A DNA stretch of 64,000 nt. Origin: Emticicia sp031378345. GTDB taxonomy: Bacteria > Bacteroidota > Bacteroidia > Cytophagales > Spirosomataceae. The DNA is taken from contig JANNDY010000089.1 in the NCBI GenBank assembly GCA_031378345.1, positions 99,042 to 163,041 of the forward strand, written 5' to 3'. Positions within the stretch are counted from its first letter, which is position 1, and each line of letters starts with the position of its first letter. Shown here in pieces: positions 43,337-52,916 of this stretch. The position numbers and the translations under genes were made by a program. The notes under the pieces are model-generated. The model worked only from the letters and a program-made list of their open reading frames with translations. It was not told where the DNA came from and did not search any database.

Positions 43337-45667
43337 ATGTTTAAAAGTTTTTCTACAATTTTATTTGTAACATTTTTTTGTTTTGAATTATTTGCCCAAT
43401 CAAATCAAAAAACACCTGTCCAGACTATTCGTGGACGAGTGATTGATGCAAGTACTGAAATTTCGATTGTTGGTGTTGCCATAACTTTGAAAAATACAAA
43501 ACAAGGTGTTCAAACTGATTCAGATGGAAACTTTCGTCTTGAAAAAATACCAGTTGGAAGACACGAGCTTCAAATCACTTCGGTAGGCTATGAAAGTCAA
43601 GATATTACAGAATTACTGCTCGAATCAGGTAAAGAATTAATTATAGAAATCAGACTTCGTGAAACTGTTAATCAACTTGCAGAGGCGGTAGTGAAAGCTC
43701 CGTCGGCAAATCTTTCGGGAGCAGTAACAAGTATTCATACCATTACAACCGAACAGATATTTCGTTTTCCCGGTACTAATCTCGACCCTGCTCGTTTGGC
43801 AACCACTTATGCGGGTGTTGCAAACTCCAACGACCAAGCCAATGGAATGGTTATCAGGGGAAATTCTCCGAACAGTATGCAGTGGCGTTTGGAAGGTGTT
43901 GAGGTAGTAAATCCTAACCATTTGAGCAACGCAGGCACTTTTAGCGATAAAGCTACGCAAAATTCAGGTGGTGTAAATATCCTTTCTGCACAATTATTGG
44001 GCAATATGAATTTCTTGACAGGTGCTTTTCCTGCCGAATATGGCAATGCACTTTCAGGAGTAATGGACATGAGGTTACGAAAAGGAAATAACCAAAAACA
44101 TGAATTTACTGCCCAAGTTGGACTAATTGGAATTGATGTAGCTGCCGAAGGACCTTTATCCAAAAACTCGTCGGCATCTTATTTGGTCAATTATCGCTAT
44201 TCGTTTACAGGCTTGTTGGGTTTGATAGGCGTAACTTTTGGTGGTGAAAGCATCACTTTTCAAGATTTATCTTTTAACCTGACTTTTCCAACTAAAAAAG
44301 CTGGAAATTTTACGGTTTTCGGAATGGGTGGTTTGAGTAGTAATATTTATGAAGGTTTGCGAGATACCACGCTTTGGAAAGTTCAAAAAAATGGTTTTGA
44401 TATAAATTATAAAAACAAAATGGGTACAATTGGTCTTACGCACAATGTAAATTTGGGTGAAAAAACGCTTTGGCGGACTGTTGTGGCAGCATCGGGCTTG
44501 GAAAGTGGAAGAGATGCCTTTGTGTTGAATAAGAAAACATTTCAAAGATTTCAAACCCAAATAGATTCAACAATCAGAAGAAAAATTTCTTTTTCTACCA
44601 GTTTGATTTATAAATTTAATGCCCAAAATAACATTAAAGTAGGCGTTTTTGTTACGCTTCAATATGACCAACTTTTTTCCTATGTATTTGATAAAAAATC
44701 AAGTGGTCATGCCAAAGGTTTGATAGTGCAGCCTTATGCAAATTGGCAGTTTTCGCCAACGCCAAAACTCACCGCAAATGTTGGACTTCATTACCTTAAT
44801 TATACTTTCAATAAAACAGCCTCGCTTGAACCAAGAGTTTCGGCTAACTACCAACTGTCTGATAATCAGTCAATTAGCCTTGCTTATGGCTTGCATAGTC
44901 AGTTGCAACCAGCTCAACTTTATTTTGCCCAAAACACTTTTGGGTTTATAGGAAATGCCTATCTTGGCTTTACAAAAGCTCAACATTATGTATTGAGCCA
45001 TCAATATAGGCTAAAAAATGGTTCATATTTTAAGACAGAATTGTTTTACCAAAAAATATTTAATATTCCAACTGACCCATTAAATCCAACATTTTCTGCC
45101 GTCAATTTAGTTGAAGATTTTAATAATAATCTGTTGCAAAATAATGGTAAAGGCGAAAATTATGGAGTCGAAATTACTTATCAAAAATACCTAACTAATG
45201 GCTTTTATACACTTGCCAATGCAACAATTTATAACGCAACTTATACAGGAACTGATGGAGTAAAACGAAACAGCAGGTATAATGGCAAGCATATTTTTAA
45301 CGTTACAGTAGGAAAAGAGTGGGAACAAAGCAAAAATCGTTTGCTTGGGACAAGCCTAAGAGTGGTTTGGTTGGGTGGTTTTTATGAACGAGCTATCAAC
45401 GCTCAGGCCTCAATTGACAATAAACGCTTAATTTATAGCAGTTCTGAGGCATTTACGGTAAAGCAACCCGACTATTTCAGACCAGATTTTCGTATATATT
45501 TAAAAAAGTCAAAGCAAAAATATTCAAGAACTCTTGCTTTGGATATTCAGAATGTGGCGGGCTATCAAAATACTTCATATAGTTATTATGATATTTTGCA
45601 AAATAAAATCGTTAGACAATATCAACTTGGCTTAATCCCAATTTTGAGTTATCGTTGGGAGTTTTGA
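43337..45667 (+). CDS. TonB-dependent receptor with carboxypeptidase-regulatory-like domain
   Basis: Outer-membrane TonB-dependent transporter of 776 residues that is not of the SusC class and has no SusD next to it. The ATG at 43337 gives a clean signal peptide (MFKSFSTILFVTFFCFELFAQ); a TTG at 43280 would add 19 unlikely residues. A regulatory-like domain follows (IRGRVIDASTEISIVGVAIT, about 33-110), then a plug (ARLATTYAGVANSNDQANGM, IRGNSPNSMQWRLEGV) and a barrel ending IPILSYRWEF. The substrate is not evident; relatives import siderophores, vitamins or peptides. A large palindromic element separates it from the peptidase gene downstream. Confidence 0.92.
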   Translation: MFKSFSTILFVTFFCFELFAQSNQKTPVQTIRGRVIDASTEISIVGVAITLKNTKQGVQTDSDGNFRLEKIPVGRHELQITSVGYESQDITELLLESGKELIIEIRLRETVNQLAEAVVKAPSANLSGAVTSIHTITTEQIFRFPGTNLDPARLATTYAGVANSNDQANGMVIRGNSPNSMQWRLEGVEVVNPNHLSNAGTFSDKATQNSGGVNILSAQLLGNMNFLTGAFPAEYGNALSGVMDMRLRKGNNQKHEFTAQVGLIGIDVAAEGPLSKNSSASYLVNYRYSFTGLLGLIGVTFGGESITFQDLSFNLTFPTKKAGNFTVFGMGGLSSNIYEGLRDTTLWKVQKNGFDINYKNKMGTIGLTHNVNLGEKTLWRTVVAASGLESGRDAFVLNKKTFQRFQTQIDSTIRRKISFSTSLIYKFNAQNNIKVGVFVTLQYDQLFSYVFDKKSSGHAKGLIVQPYANWQFSPTPKLTANVGLHYLNYTFNKTASLEPRVSANYQLSDNQSISLAYGLHSQLQPAQLYFAQNTFGFIGNAYLGFTKAQHYVLSHQYRLKNGSYFKTELFYQKIFNIPTDPLNPTFSAVNLVEDFNNNLLQNNGKGENYGVEITYQKYLTNGFYTLANATIYNATYTGTDGVKRNSRYNGKHIFNVTVGKEWEQSKNRLLGTSLRVVWLGGFYERAINAQASIDNKRLIYSSSEAFTVKQPDYFRPDFRIYLKKSKQKYSRTLALDIQNVAGYQNTSYSYYDILQNKIVRQYQLGLIPILSYRWEF

Positions 45668-45696
45668 TTAAATAAGAACCATAAAGGAACAAAGTA

Positions 45697-45910
45697 GCAC
45701 AAAGAAAACATAAATTTCTTATGAAACTTTGTGGGGTGTAGGACAAGTTTGTTTTACCACAGAGAAAACGGAGAAAATACCACAGAGTATAAGAGGAAAA
45801 TTAAAAAATTATTGAGCAAAAATCTGTTTTCTCTGTGGTATTTTCTCTGTTTTCTCTGTGGTTTAAAATTATTTTAATCTTGTCCTACACCTCTTTGTGG
45901 CTCTTTGTGC
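45697..45910. repeat. Large nested palindromic intergenic element
   Basis: The core arms are 32 bases each (45756-45787 and 45831-45862) with a single mismatch. Both are built from ACCACAGAG-type blocks. A second, outer pair is GGTGTAGGACAAG (45735-45747) with its exact complement at 45879-45891. A third, weaker pair is GCACAAAG (45697-45704) with CTTTGTGC (45903-45910). The nested symmetry spans about 210 bases between two plus-strand genes and encodes no protein. It looks like a miniature inverted-repeat element. Confidence 0.88.
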
Positions 45911-45930
45911 CTTAGTGTAAAATTTCGCTT

Positions 45931-47934
45931 ATGAAAAATAGAATTATGAAAAATCTACTTAATGCACTGATTATCAGCCTATTACCACTTCTTAGCTTTG
46001 CCCAAGAAGATGGTGCAACAATTTGTTCTGAGAGCAAACAAGCGGCTTTTAGTCGTTTTGAAAAAAACTCAAAAGCAAGAATTGCTTACCCAGGCGATGA
46101 AAAAATTGATGTAACATATTATAAACTGAACCTCAATTTGTCGCATAGCCAACAATATTTACGAGGTGAAGCCACAATAATTTTCAAGGCAAAAACTAAT
46201 CTTTCAACTTGTTTTTTTGATTTGAGAAATATCCTACGTGTGGATTCTGTAAAATTAGGCTCAAAAAAACTCTCTTTCGTACAAAATGGCAGTGATGTAG
46301 TACTAACGCTCGACAAGCAATACGCTGATAATCAGACAATTACCGTAGTTTTTTATTATCAAGGAAAACCTGCTTCGTCGGGTTTTGGCAGTTTTGCTTT
46401 TGCTACACACGGCACCGCCAAGCAACCCGTTATTTGGAGTTTGAGCGAACCTTACGGAGCACCCGACTGGTTTCCATGCAAAGATACGCCCTCAGACAAA
46501 GCAGATTCGTCGGACGTTTGGATAACAATGCCCAAAGAATTTGTTTCTGTTTCTAATGGAGTTCTTGCACAAGTGCTTGATAATCAAGATAATACACGCA
46601 CCTATCAATGGAAAAACCGTTATCCAATTGCTCATTATTTGATTTCGATTGCTTGTTCAAATTATGTTGAGTATAAAAATTACTTCAAATATTCGCCCTC
46701 AGATTCGATGGTCGTTACACATTATGTTTATCCCGAAACATTTACTGCCACTACAAAAACTCAACTCGACCAAACACCGTTTATGCTCAAACTTTTTTCT
46801 GAAAAATTTGGACTTTATCCATTTATCAAAGAAAAATATGGACATGCCCAATGCGATTTTGGCGGAGGAATGGAACACCAAACTTGTACTTCGATTAATA
46901 GTTATGGTGGAAGTTTGGTTGCCCACGAGTTGGCACATCAATGGTTTGGCGATAAAATCACTTGCAAAAACTGGGAAAATATTTGGTTGAATGAAGGCTT
47001 TGCAACTTATAGTGAAGCAATTTATGCGGAGGCTCTTAATGGAAAAACTGGTTATCAGAGTAATATCAATAGTAGGTCTGTAAGTGCAAAAAAAGCCATT
47101 GGGACTATTTTTGTGCAGAATATCAAGAATGAAGGGCAGATTTTTGACGTACCTCGCAGCTACTCAAAAGGTGCGATGGTGCTTCACATGTTGCGTGGAA
47201 TTGTTGGCGATGAAAAGTTTTTTAAGATTCTTCAAAATTACGTGGTGTCGAGTGTTGCGTATAGTTCTGCCGTAACCGAAGATTTTCAACGAGTGGCAGA
47301 AGAAACTACGGGCTTGAAATTAGACTACTTTTTTAAGCAATGGATTTATGGCGAAAACTACCCAAAATATACTTATACTTGGAATACGGATGAAGTTTCG
47401 GAAAAACTGAAACTTATTATAAGTCAAACCCAAAATACGAACCCATCTTTTTTCTCAATGCCTGTTGATATAAGAATTGTGATGGTTGATGGAAAAATAG
47501 TAAACAACACAGTTTTTATTGATAAAATTAGTCAAGAAATTGAAATTTCGAAGCCAATTGGTGCTATTTCACAGATAGCTTTCGACCCAGACGAGAAGAT
47601 ATTAAAAGATGTTACCGAGAAAAAAGTACAACTTTCAGTAACAGGTATTGAGCCAAATAATACTTTAGTTGAATGGAATATTTCGCCGAATCCTGCAGAT
47701 AATCGGAACGCCGAACCACAATTAGTTATTAATTTTTCTTTGAAACAAAATGCGAACGTTCAACTTATGATTTTTGATAAATTGGGTAGAAAATTGAAAG
47801 AATTAACTCCTGAGAATTTAACGTTTGGCACATATTCCAGAACTATTTCCTTGAACGAATTTTCAAACGACACATATTTGGTGCGTTTGGGTATTAATGA
47901 TAAATATTTTGGAAAAATTTTGGTGGTAAAGTGA
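45931..47934 (+). CDS. M1 family metallopeptidase with T9SS sorting domain
   Basis: Secreted zinc aminopeptidase-like enzyme of 667 residues. A signal peptide (to about residue 25, LLSFAQ) is followed by the M1 beta-sheet domain and the catalytic gluzincin domain. HELAHQW at 332-338 supplies two zinc ligands, and Glu355 in LNEGFATY supplies the third. The GGMEHQT block just upstream corresponds to the family's GxMEN exopeptidase motif. About 75 C-terminal residues (SPNPADN ... NDTYLVRLGINDKYFGKILVVK region) form a type A sorting domain for the type IX secretion system, so the enzyme should reach the surface or medium. Confidence 0.95.
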   Translation: MKNRIMKNLLNALIISLLPLLSFAQEDGATICSESKQAAFSRFEKNSKARIAYPGDEKIDVTYYKLNLNLSHSQQYLRGEATIIFKAKTNLSTCFFDLRNILRVDSVKLGSKKLSFVQNGSDVVLTLDKQYADNQTITVVFYYQGKPASSGFGSFAFATHGTAKQPVIWSLSEPYGAPDWFPCKDTPSDKADSSDVWITMPKEFVSVSNGVLAQVLDNQDNTRTYQWKNRYPIAHYLISIACSNYVEYKNYFKYSPSDSMVVTHYVYPETFTATTKTQLDQTPFMLKLFSEKFGLYPFIKEKYGHAQCDFGGGMEHQTCTSINSYGGSLVAHELAHQWFGDKITCKNWENIWLNEGFATYSEAIYAEALNGKTGYQSNINSRSVSAKKAIGTIFVQNIKNEGQIFDVPRSYSKGAMVLHMLRGIVGDEKFFKILQNYVVSSVAYSSAVTEDFQRVAEETTGLKLDYFFKQWIYGENYPKYTYTWNTDEVSEKLKLIISQTQNTNPSFFSMPVDIRIVMVDGKIVNNTVFIDKISQEIEISKPIGAISQIAFDPDEKILKDVTEKKVQLSVTGIEPNNTLVEWNISPNPADNRNAEPQLVINFSLKQNANVQLMIFDKLGRKLKELTPENLTFGTYSRTISLNEFSNDTYLVRLGINDKYFGKILVVK

Positions 47935-48041
47935 TTTCAACCCCATTTGTCAATAATACCTTTGGAGCAGAAAGTCCGCAACTGAAGTTATAGTTTTTAA
48001 CTTTGTGCCTCTGTTCCTTTGCAATATTTTACCTTTTTTAA

Positions 48042-48887
48042 ATGAAGCTACTAATCTTAGCGGGAGGAATGTCGTCCCGAATGAAAAAAAATCTTAAAAG
48101 CGATACTGACCTCGACCCAAAATTGATAGAACAGGCAAACACGCTTCCCAAATCAATGATTGGGCTTGGTAAAGATGGACGACCTTTCTTGGATTATGTT
48201 TTGAATAATGCAGCACAGGCTGGCGTGGAAGAAGTGATTTTATTATTGAATCCACTCGACACAGTTTCACAGCCACATTACGAGAAATTGATGCAAGAAG
48301 GCAAAAGCTGGGGTTTGGAAATCAAATTTGCTCGTCAATATATTCCTGCCGACAGAATAAAACCTTTGGGCACAACAGATGCTATTGAGCAAGCATTAGA
48401 GCAATTTCCTGCATGGAAAAATAGCCGATTTATAGTCTGTAATGGCGATAATTTGTATCCTGTGGGTGCATTCAATGCACTTTTACATACTCAATACCCT
48501 AATGCAATGCTTGATTGGGACACCGAAGGTTATGAAGTAGAACGAGTCAGAAATTGTGCAATTATTAAGAAAGACGATGCAGGATATTTGACCGATTTGC
48601 TCGAAAAACCAAATGATGAAGAATGGTCTGAAATCCTAAAAAATATGTCCAGAATTGGCATAAGTTGGAATATTTTTGCTTTCACAGCCTCAGATTTGAT
48701 ACCTTTTTTAGAAAAAACTCCAATTCATCCAATAAGAAATGAGAAGGAAATTCCTGTAACTGTAAGACTTTGGGCATCAGAAAGACCCAAAAGTATTTTC
48801 ACGATTCAAATTGCAGAAGTACTTCCAGATTTAACAAGTAAGCATGATATTGCGGAAGTAATGAAGGTTTTGGATTATGAGATTTAA
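48042..48887 (+). CDS. Sugar-phosphate nucleotidyltransferase family protein
   Basis: Cytoplasmic NTP-transferase of 281 residues that would activate a sugar phosphate with a nucleotide, or act as a related MobA-like transferase. The nucleotide loop LILAGGMSSRMKK is at 3-15. Further family features are PKSMIGLG, LDYVLNNAAQAGVEEVILLL, the LGTTDAIEQAL segment and the metal-binding FIVCNGDNLYPV. It is truncated relative to two-domain enzymes: there is no left-handed helix repeat. The stop overlaps the convergent MFS stop by three bases. The exact sugar is unknown. Confidence 0.87.
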   Translation: MKLLILAGGMSSRMKKNLKSDTDLDPKLIEQANTLPKSMIGLGKDGRPFLDYVLNNAAQAGVEEVILLLNPLDTVSQPHYEKLMQEGKSWGLEIKFARQYIPADRIKPLGTTDAIEQALEQFPAWKNSRFIVCNGDNLYPVGAFNALLHTQYPNAMLDWDTEGYEVERVRNCAIIKKDDAGYLTDLLEKPNDEEWSEILKNMSRIGISWNIFAFTASDLIPFLEKTPIHPIRNEKEIPVTVRLWASERPKSIFTIQIAEVLPDLTSKHDIAEVMKVLDYEI

Positions 48888-50152
48888 AGAGTTCTAACGG
48901 ACGTCCCCAAGTCCGAATTCTGAATTTCTTTCGTTGGGTCTATAAAAAACCAGAGCATTGACGCCACCAAAAGGCAACCTGCAATCAAAAAAAGTGGATA
49001 GTTGAAATTGCCTGTTTGCTGCACAATTATTCCAAAAATAATAGTAATAAAAAAGCCCCCCATTTGTCCTGCAAAGTTCATGGCACCAGTTACAGTTCCT
49101 GAGTTTTTCTTGCCAATATCCACACAAACGGCAAAAGCTACGGGTAAAGTTAAATCCTTCAAAAGTACACAAAGTGCCAATAGATAACCTGCCGTTTCGT
49201 TGTCAGAAGTCATTCCTGCAAGCAAAAAGCAAATACTTGAAGAACCCAAACCCGCTACGCCAACAATGCGTCTGCCGAGTTTTAAACCTAATTTTTTGCT
49301 TAAAATATCACTTGCAAAACCGCCAACAATACAACCAATTGCTCCCAGAAAATACGACAAAGAAATAAAATTTTTAGCTTGTTCTTCGCTCATGTGACGC
49401 CCTTCTTGGAAGTAAGTCGAAGACCAATTTGTGAAAAAATAAGAAGCATAAAAAAACAAATGACACATCAACATCAATAACCAAATGTTGGGGTTTTTGA
49501 TAACTGTTTGCCAGTCTATTTTATGATTATTTATACTTTCTTTTCTTCCAGACTCGATTTCTTGCAACTCTTTTTGAGTAATATTTTCATGTTCGGCAGG
49601 ATTATCTTTGAACCAAAAATGCCAAGCAATTGCCCAAAGTGAACCAACTATGCCAAGAATAAAAAAAGCATATCGCCAGCCAACAGCATGGACTAACGGA
49701 ATAACCAAAAGAGGTGTTAAAGCTCCACCGATTCTGCCTGCTGCCCAAATCACTGATTGAGCTCGACCAACTTCTATGGCAGGAAACCAACGTGAAATGA
49801 CAATTGCGGCATTCGGATATGCTCCTGCCTCACCAATTCCAAACAAAAATCGGACAATAAGTAAGTAAACAAAACCAAAAGCTGTACCTGTGAGTGCCGT
49901 GAAACCTGACCACCAAAGCACTACTCTTGTCAATACTTTTCGAGGACCAATACGGTCGCCTAAGATGCCTGTGGGCAGTTCAAAAAGTGCATAAGCCAAC
50001 GAAAATGCTCCCAAAATATAGCCAAATGATTGATTATCAAGGTTTAGGTCAGCTTTTACGTATTTACTCACTACATTCATACACACTCGGTCGAGAAAGG
50101 TGATGATTGAAAGTAAGAAGAGAAAAAATAGCACTTTGTGGCGAATTTTCAT
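48884..50152 (-). CDS. MFS transporter, anion:cation symporter-like
   Basis: Inner-membrane secondary transporter of 422 residues with about 12 predicted helices. The N-terminal half has FLDRVCMNVV and the MFS loop LPTGILGDRIGPRKVL, then RFLFGIGEAGAYPNAAIVIS and SRWFP, which are typical of the ACS family that carries sugar acids, phthalate or glucarate with protons. The ATG at 50150-50152 is chosen; a TTG at 50227 would add 25 residues of unlikely sequence. No sugar-acid catabolic genes are adjacent, so the substrate is open. Confidence 0.92.
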   Translation of the reverse strand: MKIRHKVLFFLFLLSIITFLDRVCMNVVSKYVKADLNLDNQSFGYILGAFSLAYALFELPTGILGDRIGPRKVLTRVVLWWSGFTALTGTAFGFVYLLIVRFLFGIGEAGAYPNAAIVISRWFPAIEVGRAQSVIWAAGRIGGALTPLLVIPLVHAVGWRYAFFILGIVGSLWAIAWHFWFKDNPAEHENITQKELQEIESGRKESINNHKIDWQTVIKNPNIWLLMLMCHLFFYASYFFTNWSSTYFQEGRHMSEEQAKNFISLSYFLGAIGCIVGGFASDILSKKLGLKLGRRIVGVAGLGSSSICFLLAGMTSDNETAGYLLALCVLLKDLTLPVAFAVCVDIGKKNSGTVTGAMNFAGQMGGFFITIIFGIIVQQTGNFNYPLFLIAGCLLVASMLWFFIDPTKEIQNSDLGTSVRTL

Positions 50153-50345
50153 TTGGATTATTTTAAAATGGAAATGAAGAAGTGCTAAAATACAACTAAG
50201 AATTTGGAAATAAACATCTTGAATCAAAACTTATTTTTGAATGATAGAATATGCAAAAAGTAAATAAAAGCTTTAAAACCTAAAATTGCTATTCCAAAAA
50301 AGACGATATTTGACGCTTATTAATGAAAATTCTCAAATATAAAGC

Positions 50346-51107
50346 ATGAAACTTTTTTTTAGAAAAACAGGTGAAGGGCAGCCGATTTTGATTCTTCACG
50401 GTGTTTTTGGTTCGTCAGATAATTGGTTTTCGATTAGCAAAATGATTTCCGAAAAAGGCTTTGCAGTTTATGCAATTGACGCACGAAATCATGGTCAATC
50501 ACCTCGTAGTCAGGAGTTTAGCTATGAAGTAATGGCAGATGACTTGAACGAATTTATTGAAGAAAATTATTTAGAAAAACCAGTAATTATAGGTCATTCG
50601 ATGGGCGGAAAAGTGGTTATGCACTTTGCCATGAAATATCCTCAAAAATTCTCAAAACTCATCATTGTTGATATTGCTCCCAAATTTTATCCTTATCATC
50701 ACGGACATATTATTCAAGGACTAAATTCGATAGATTTAGAAAATTTGAAAAGCAGAAACGATGCCGAAACTCAACTATCAAAATTTGTTTCGAATATTGG
50801 CGAAAGACAATTTTTACTAAAAAATCTTTACCGAACCGAAACTGGAAAATTTGATTGGCGAATAAATTTGCCTGTTTTGAGCAAAGAAATCTATCAAATA
50901 GGCGGAGATTTTGCTGATGTACATGAAGTAACCGAGCCAACACTTTTTATTCGTGGAAGTGAATCAGGCTATATTTTTGATGAAGATATTCCTGCAATAA
51001 AGAATATTTTTCCAAATGCCAGCATCGAAACAATCGAAGGTGCAGGGCATTGGGTACAAGCCGAAAAACCTGTCGAATTTGTGGAAGTAGTTGTAAATTT
51101 TGTATGA
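50346..51107 (+). CDS. Alpha/beta-hydrolase (YbfF-like esterase)
   Basis: Cytoplasmic serine hydrolase of 253 residues. It shows the oxyanion region ILHGVFGSSDNW (17-28), DARNHGQSP, the nucleophile elbow GHSMGG (about 84-89) and the catalytic His in GAGHWVQAEKP near the C-terminus. The order and length fit YbfF-type acyl-CoA or short-chain esterases. A MenH-like or haloalkane-hydrolase role is less likely but cannot be excluded. The next gene is convergent, with a hairpin-rich gap between. Confidence 0.9.
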   Translation: MKLFFRKTGEGQPILILHGVFGSSDNWFSISKMISEKGFAVYAIDARNHGQSPRSQEFSYEVMADDLNEFIEENYLEKPVIIGHSMGGKVVMHFAMKYPQKFSKLIIVDIAPKFYPYHHGHIIQGLNSIDLENLKSRNDAETQLSKFVSNIGERQFLLKNLYRTETGKFDWRINLPVLSKEIYQIGGDFADVHEVTEPTLFIRGSESGYIFDEDIPAIKNIFPNASIETIEGAGHWVQAEKPVEFVEVVVNFV

Positions 51108-51172
51108 CGGATTTCCTAATCCGTCAGTTTTCAGAGAAACGGAACGGTCCGTCGTCACGGTAGGAAATCCGT
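51106..51172. repeat. Palindromic element between convergent genes
   Basis: ACGGATTTCCTA (51107-51118) has its exact complement TAGGAAATCCGT at 51161-51172. A smaller hairpin, GACGGAT with ATCCGTC, begins at 51106. The middle contains ACGGTCCG (51144-51151), also found in the element at 54195-54252. It overlaps the hydrolase stop and may end transcription from both sides. Confidence 0.75.
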
Positions 51173-51173
51173 T

Positions 51174-52664
51174 TTACGGTATCATCTCAGCCACAATTTT
51201 TGCCGAAGACAAAGCAAGCGGAATTCCGCCGCCTGGATGCACACTTCCGCCTACAAAATAGAGATTTTTGATTTTCGATGAAAAATTGGCGTGTCTTAAA
51301 AATGCCGCAAATTTATTATTCGAACTATTGCCATACAAAGCCCCCTGTGCCGAAGATGTTTTTAATTCGATACTTCGAGGGTCAAGAATTGACTCATTTT
51401 CTATCAATTCGGCTACATTTATTCCTAAATTTCTACTCAATTTATCAATCACATTTTGGCGAGTTTCGGCAATGATTTTGTCCCAATCCTGCCCATCGTT
51501 GGCAGGAGCATTTATCAAAACAAACCAATTTTCACAACCTTCGGGAGCATCGTCTTTTTTGTATTTTGAAGTAATATTTAGATAAATAGTTGGGTCATTA
51601 TAAATTGTTTTTTTCTGAAATTGATGCTCAAATTCAACACGATAATCGTCCGAAAAAAAGATGTTATGCAAGCCCAATTCTTTAAAATCTTTCTTGATTC
51701 CCCAGTAAAAAATAAGCCCAGAACCACTTTTGGCTTGGTTTAATATTTTATCTGGGTGTTTTTCGTTAGGCAAAAGTTTCCTGTAAGTGGGGGTAACGTC
51801 CATGTTGGAAATGATGAATGTCGAATGATGAAAGTTGAATGAAGATTTTTCTTCATTCTCATTTCTCGTTTCTCGAATCTTGATTCCGTTTACCTCTCCT
51901 TCTTCCGCCAAAATCTCCTCAACTCTCGCATTATAATGAAATTTTACGCCCAAGTCAGTCGCCAATTTTTCTAAACTTAACGTGATTCCGTACATGCCAT
52001 TTTTTGGAAAAAAAGCTCCAACATTGTACTCCAAATGTGGAATAATATTGAGCGTAGCAGGGGTTTGATAAGGGTCAGAACCATTATAAGTAGCATATCG
52101 ATTGAATAATTGAACGGCTTTTTTTGTCGAAAAATAGCTTTCATTTGCTCCATTCATTGAGTCGAAAATACCTAATTTTGGTATGTTCAAATAACCACGA
52201 AAAGCCTTTTTTGAAGTCCAAGTAGATAATTTATGAAGTGAATCTTCTAAGAAAAGTCCGCTTAGTATACTGTACATTAAAGCACTATCTTTCAGGAACT
52301 TACGAGTTTTTTCGGCAGGTTCGCCAAGATTTCTTTCGGCATCTTCAGCAAATTTATTGATGTCGGCCGAAACGTTTAAGCGTGTACCATCTTCCCAAAA
52401 ATATCGACAAACTTCGGGCAATCGAATATACTCAAAATAATCTGAAGGGTTTTTGCCCGAAAGTTCAAAAAGTTCATCTACAAATTGTGGCATTGTGAAG
52501 AGCGATGGTCCTGCATCGAAGCGATACTGTCCTTGTTGAAATTCGCTTAATTTTCCTCCTGGATAGCTATTTGCTTCAAAGACTTCAACCTCATGTCCTT
52601 TATTTGCCAAGCGAATGGCTGTGGCAATTCCTCCAATTCCAGCCCCGATGATTGCTGCTTTCAT
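51174..52664 (-). CDS. Carotenoid desaturase, CrtD-like (CrtI/CrtN/CrtD family)
   Basis: FAD-dependent carotene desaturase of 496 residues. The dinucleotide-binding motif is AAIIGAGIGGIATAIRLANK (3-22), followed by EANSYPGGK. The block RFDAGPSLFTMPQFVDELF resembles the 1-hydroxycarotenoid 3,4-desaturases (CrtD) of Bacteroidota more than phytoene desaturase CrtI, which usually reads FDMGPSWYWMP. The C-terminal GGSVHPGGGIPLALSSA is conserved. A role in saproxanthin, myxol or flexixanthin synthesis is inferred. At about residues 263-287 the frame carries an unusual insertion made of 14-base repeats and a hairpin. No other crt gene is nearby. Confidence 0.88.
   Translation of the reverse strand: MKAAIIGAGIGGIATAIRLANKGHEVEVFEANSYPGGKLSEFQQGQYRFDAGPSLFTMPQFVDELFELSGKNPSDYFEYIRLPEVCRYFWEDGTRLNVSADINKFAEDAERNLGEPAEKTRKFLKDSALMYSILSGLFLEDSLHKLSTWTSKKAFRGYLNIPKLGIFDSMNGANESYFSTKKAVQLFNRYATYNGSDPYQTPATLNIIPHLEYNVGAFFPKNGMYGITLSLEKLATDLGVKFHYNARVEEILAEEGEVNGIKIRETRNENEEKSSFNFHHSTFIISNMDVTPTYRKLLPNEKHPDKILNQAKSGSGLIFYWGIKKDFKELGLHNIFFSDDYRVEFEHQFQKKTIYNDPTIYLNITSKYKKDDAPEGCENWFVLINAPANDGQDWDKIIAETRQNVIDKLSRNLGINVAELIENESILDPRSIELKTSSAQGALYGNSSNNKFAAFLRHANFSSKIKNLYFVGGSVHPGGGIPLALSSAKIVAEMIP
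51803..51876. repeat. Repeat block in frame within the carotenoid desaturase gene
   Basis: On the minus strand two tandem 14-base units, ATTCAACTTTCATC and ATTCGACATTCATC, differ at two positions each from the unit repeated at 41668-41722. Next to them is a perfect hairpin, GAATGAAGA with TCTTCATTC around four bases (51837-51858). The block is translated as about 25 Asn/Glu/Ser/Phe/His-rich residues. Confidence 0.7.
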
Positions 52665-52916
52665 GTTTTTTTAGCCAAAATTGATTTTAATTATAACATG
52701 ATTATAGTGTATTCTGTTACAAAATTATTGAAAAAGGATAAGTTTTAGACCTTAAAAAAACTCGGAATTCAGCATTCAGCATTCAGAACTATCGGTCTTC
52801 TACTAAAAAATCAAATTTATCGCTAAAATTGAGATTTTTTTCATTATTTTGCACCTTAATTACAAAAACCTAATTAATCATAAAATCAATTAACCTCTCT
52901 CTGAGTAGAACCACCA

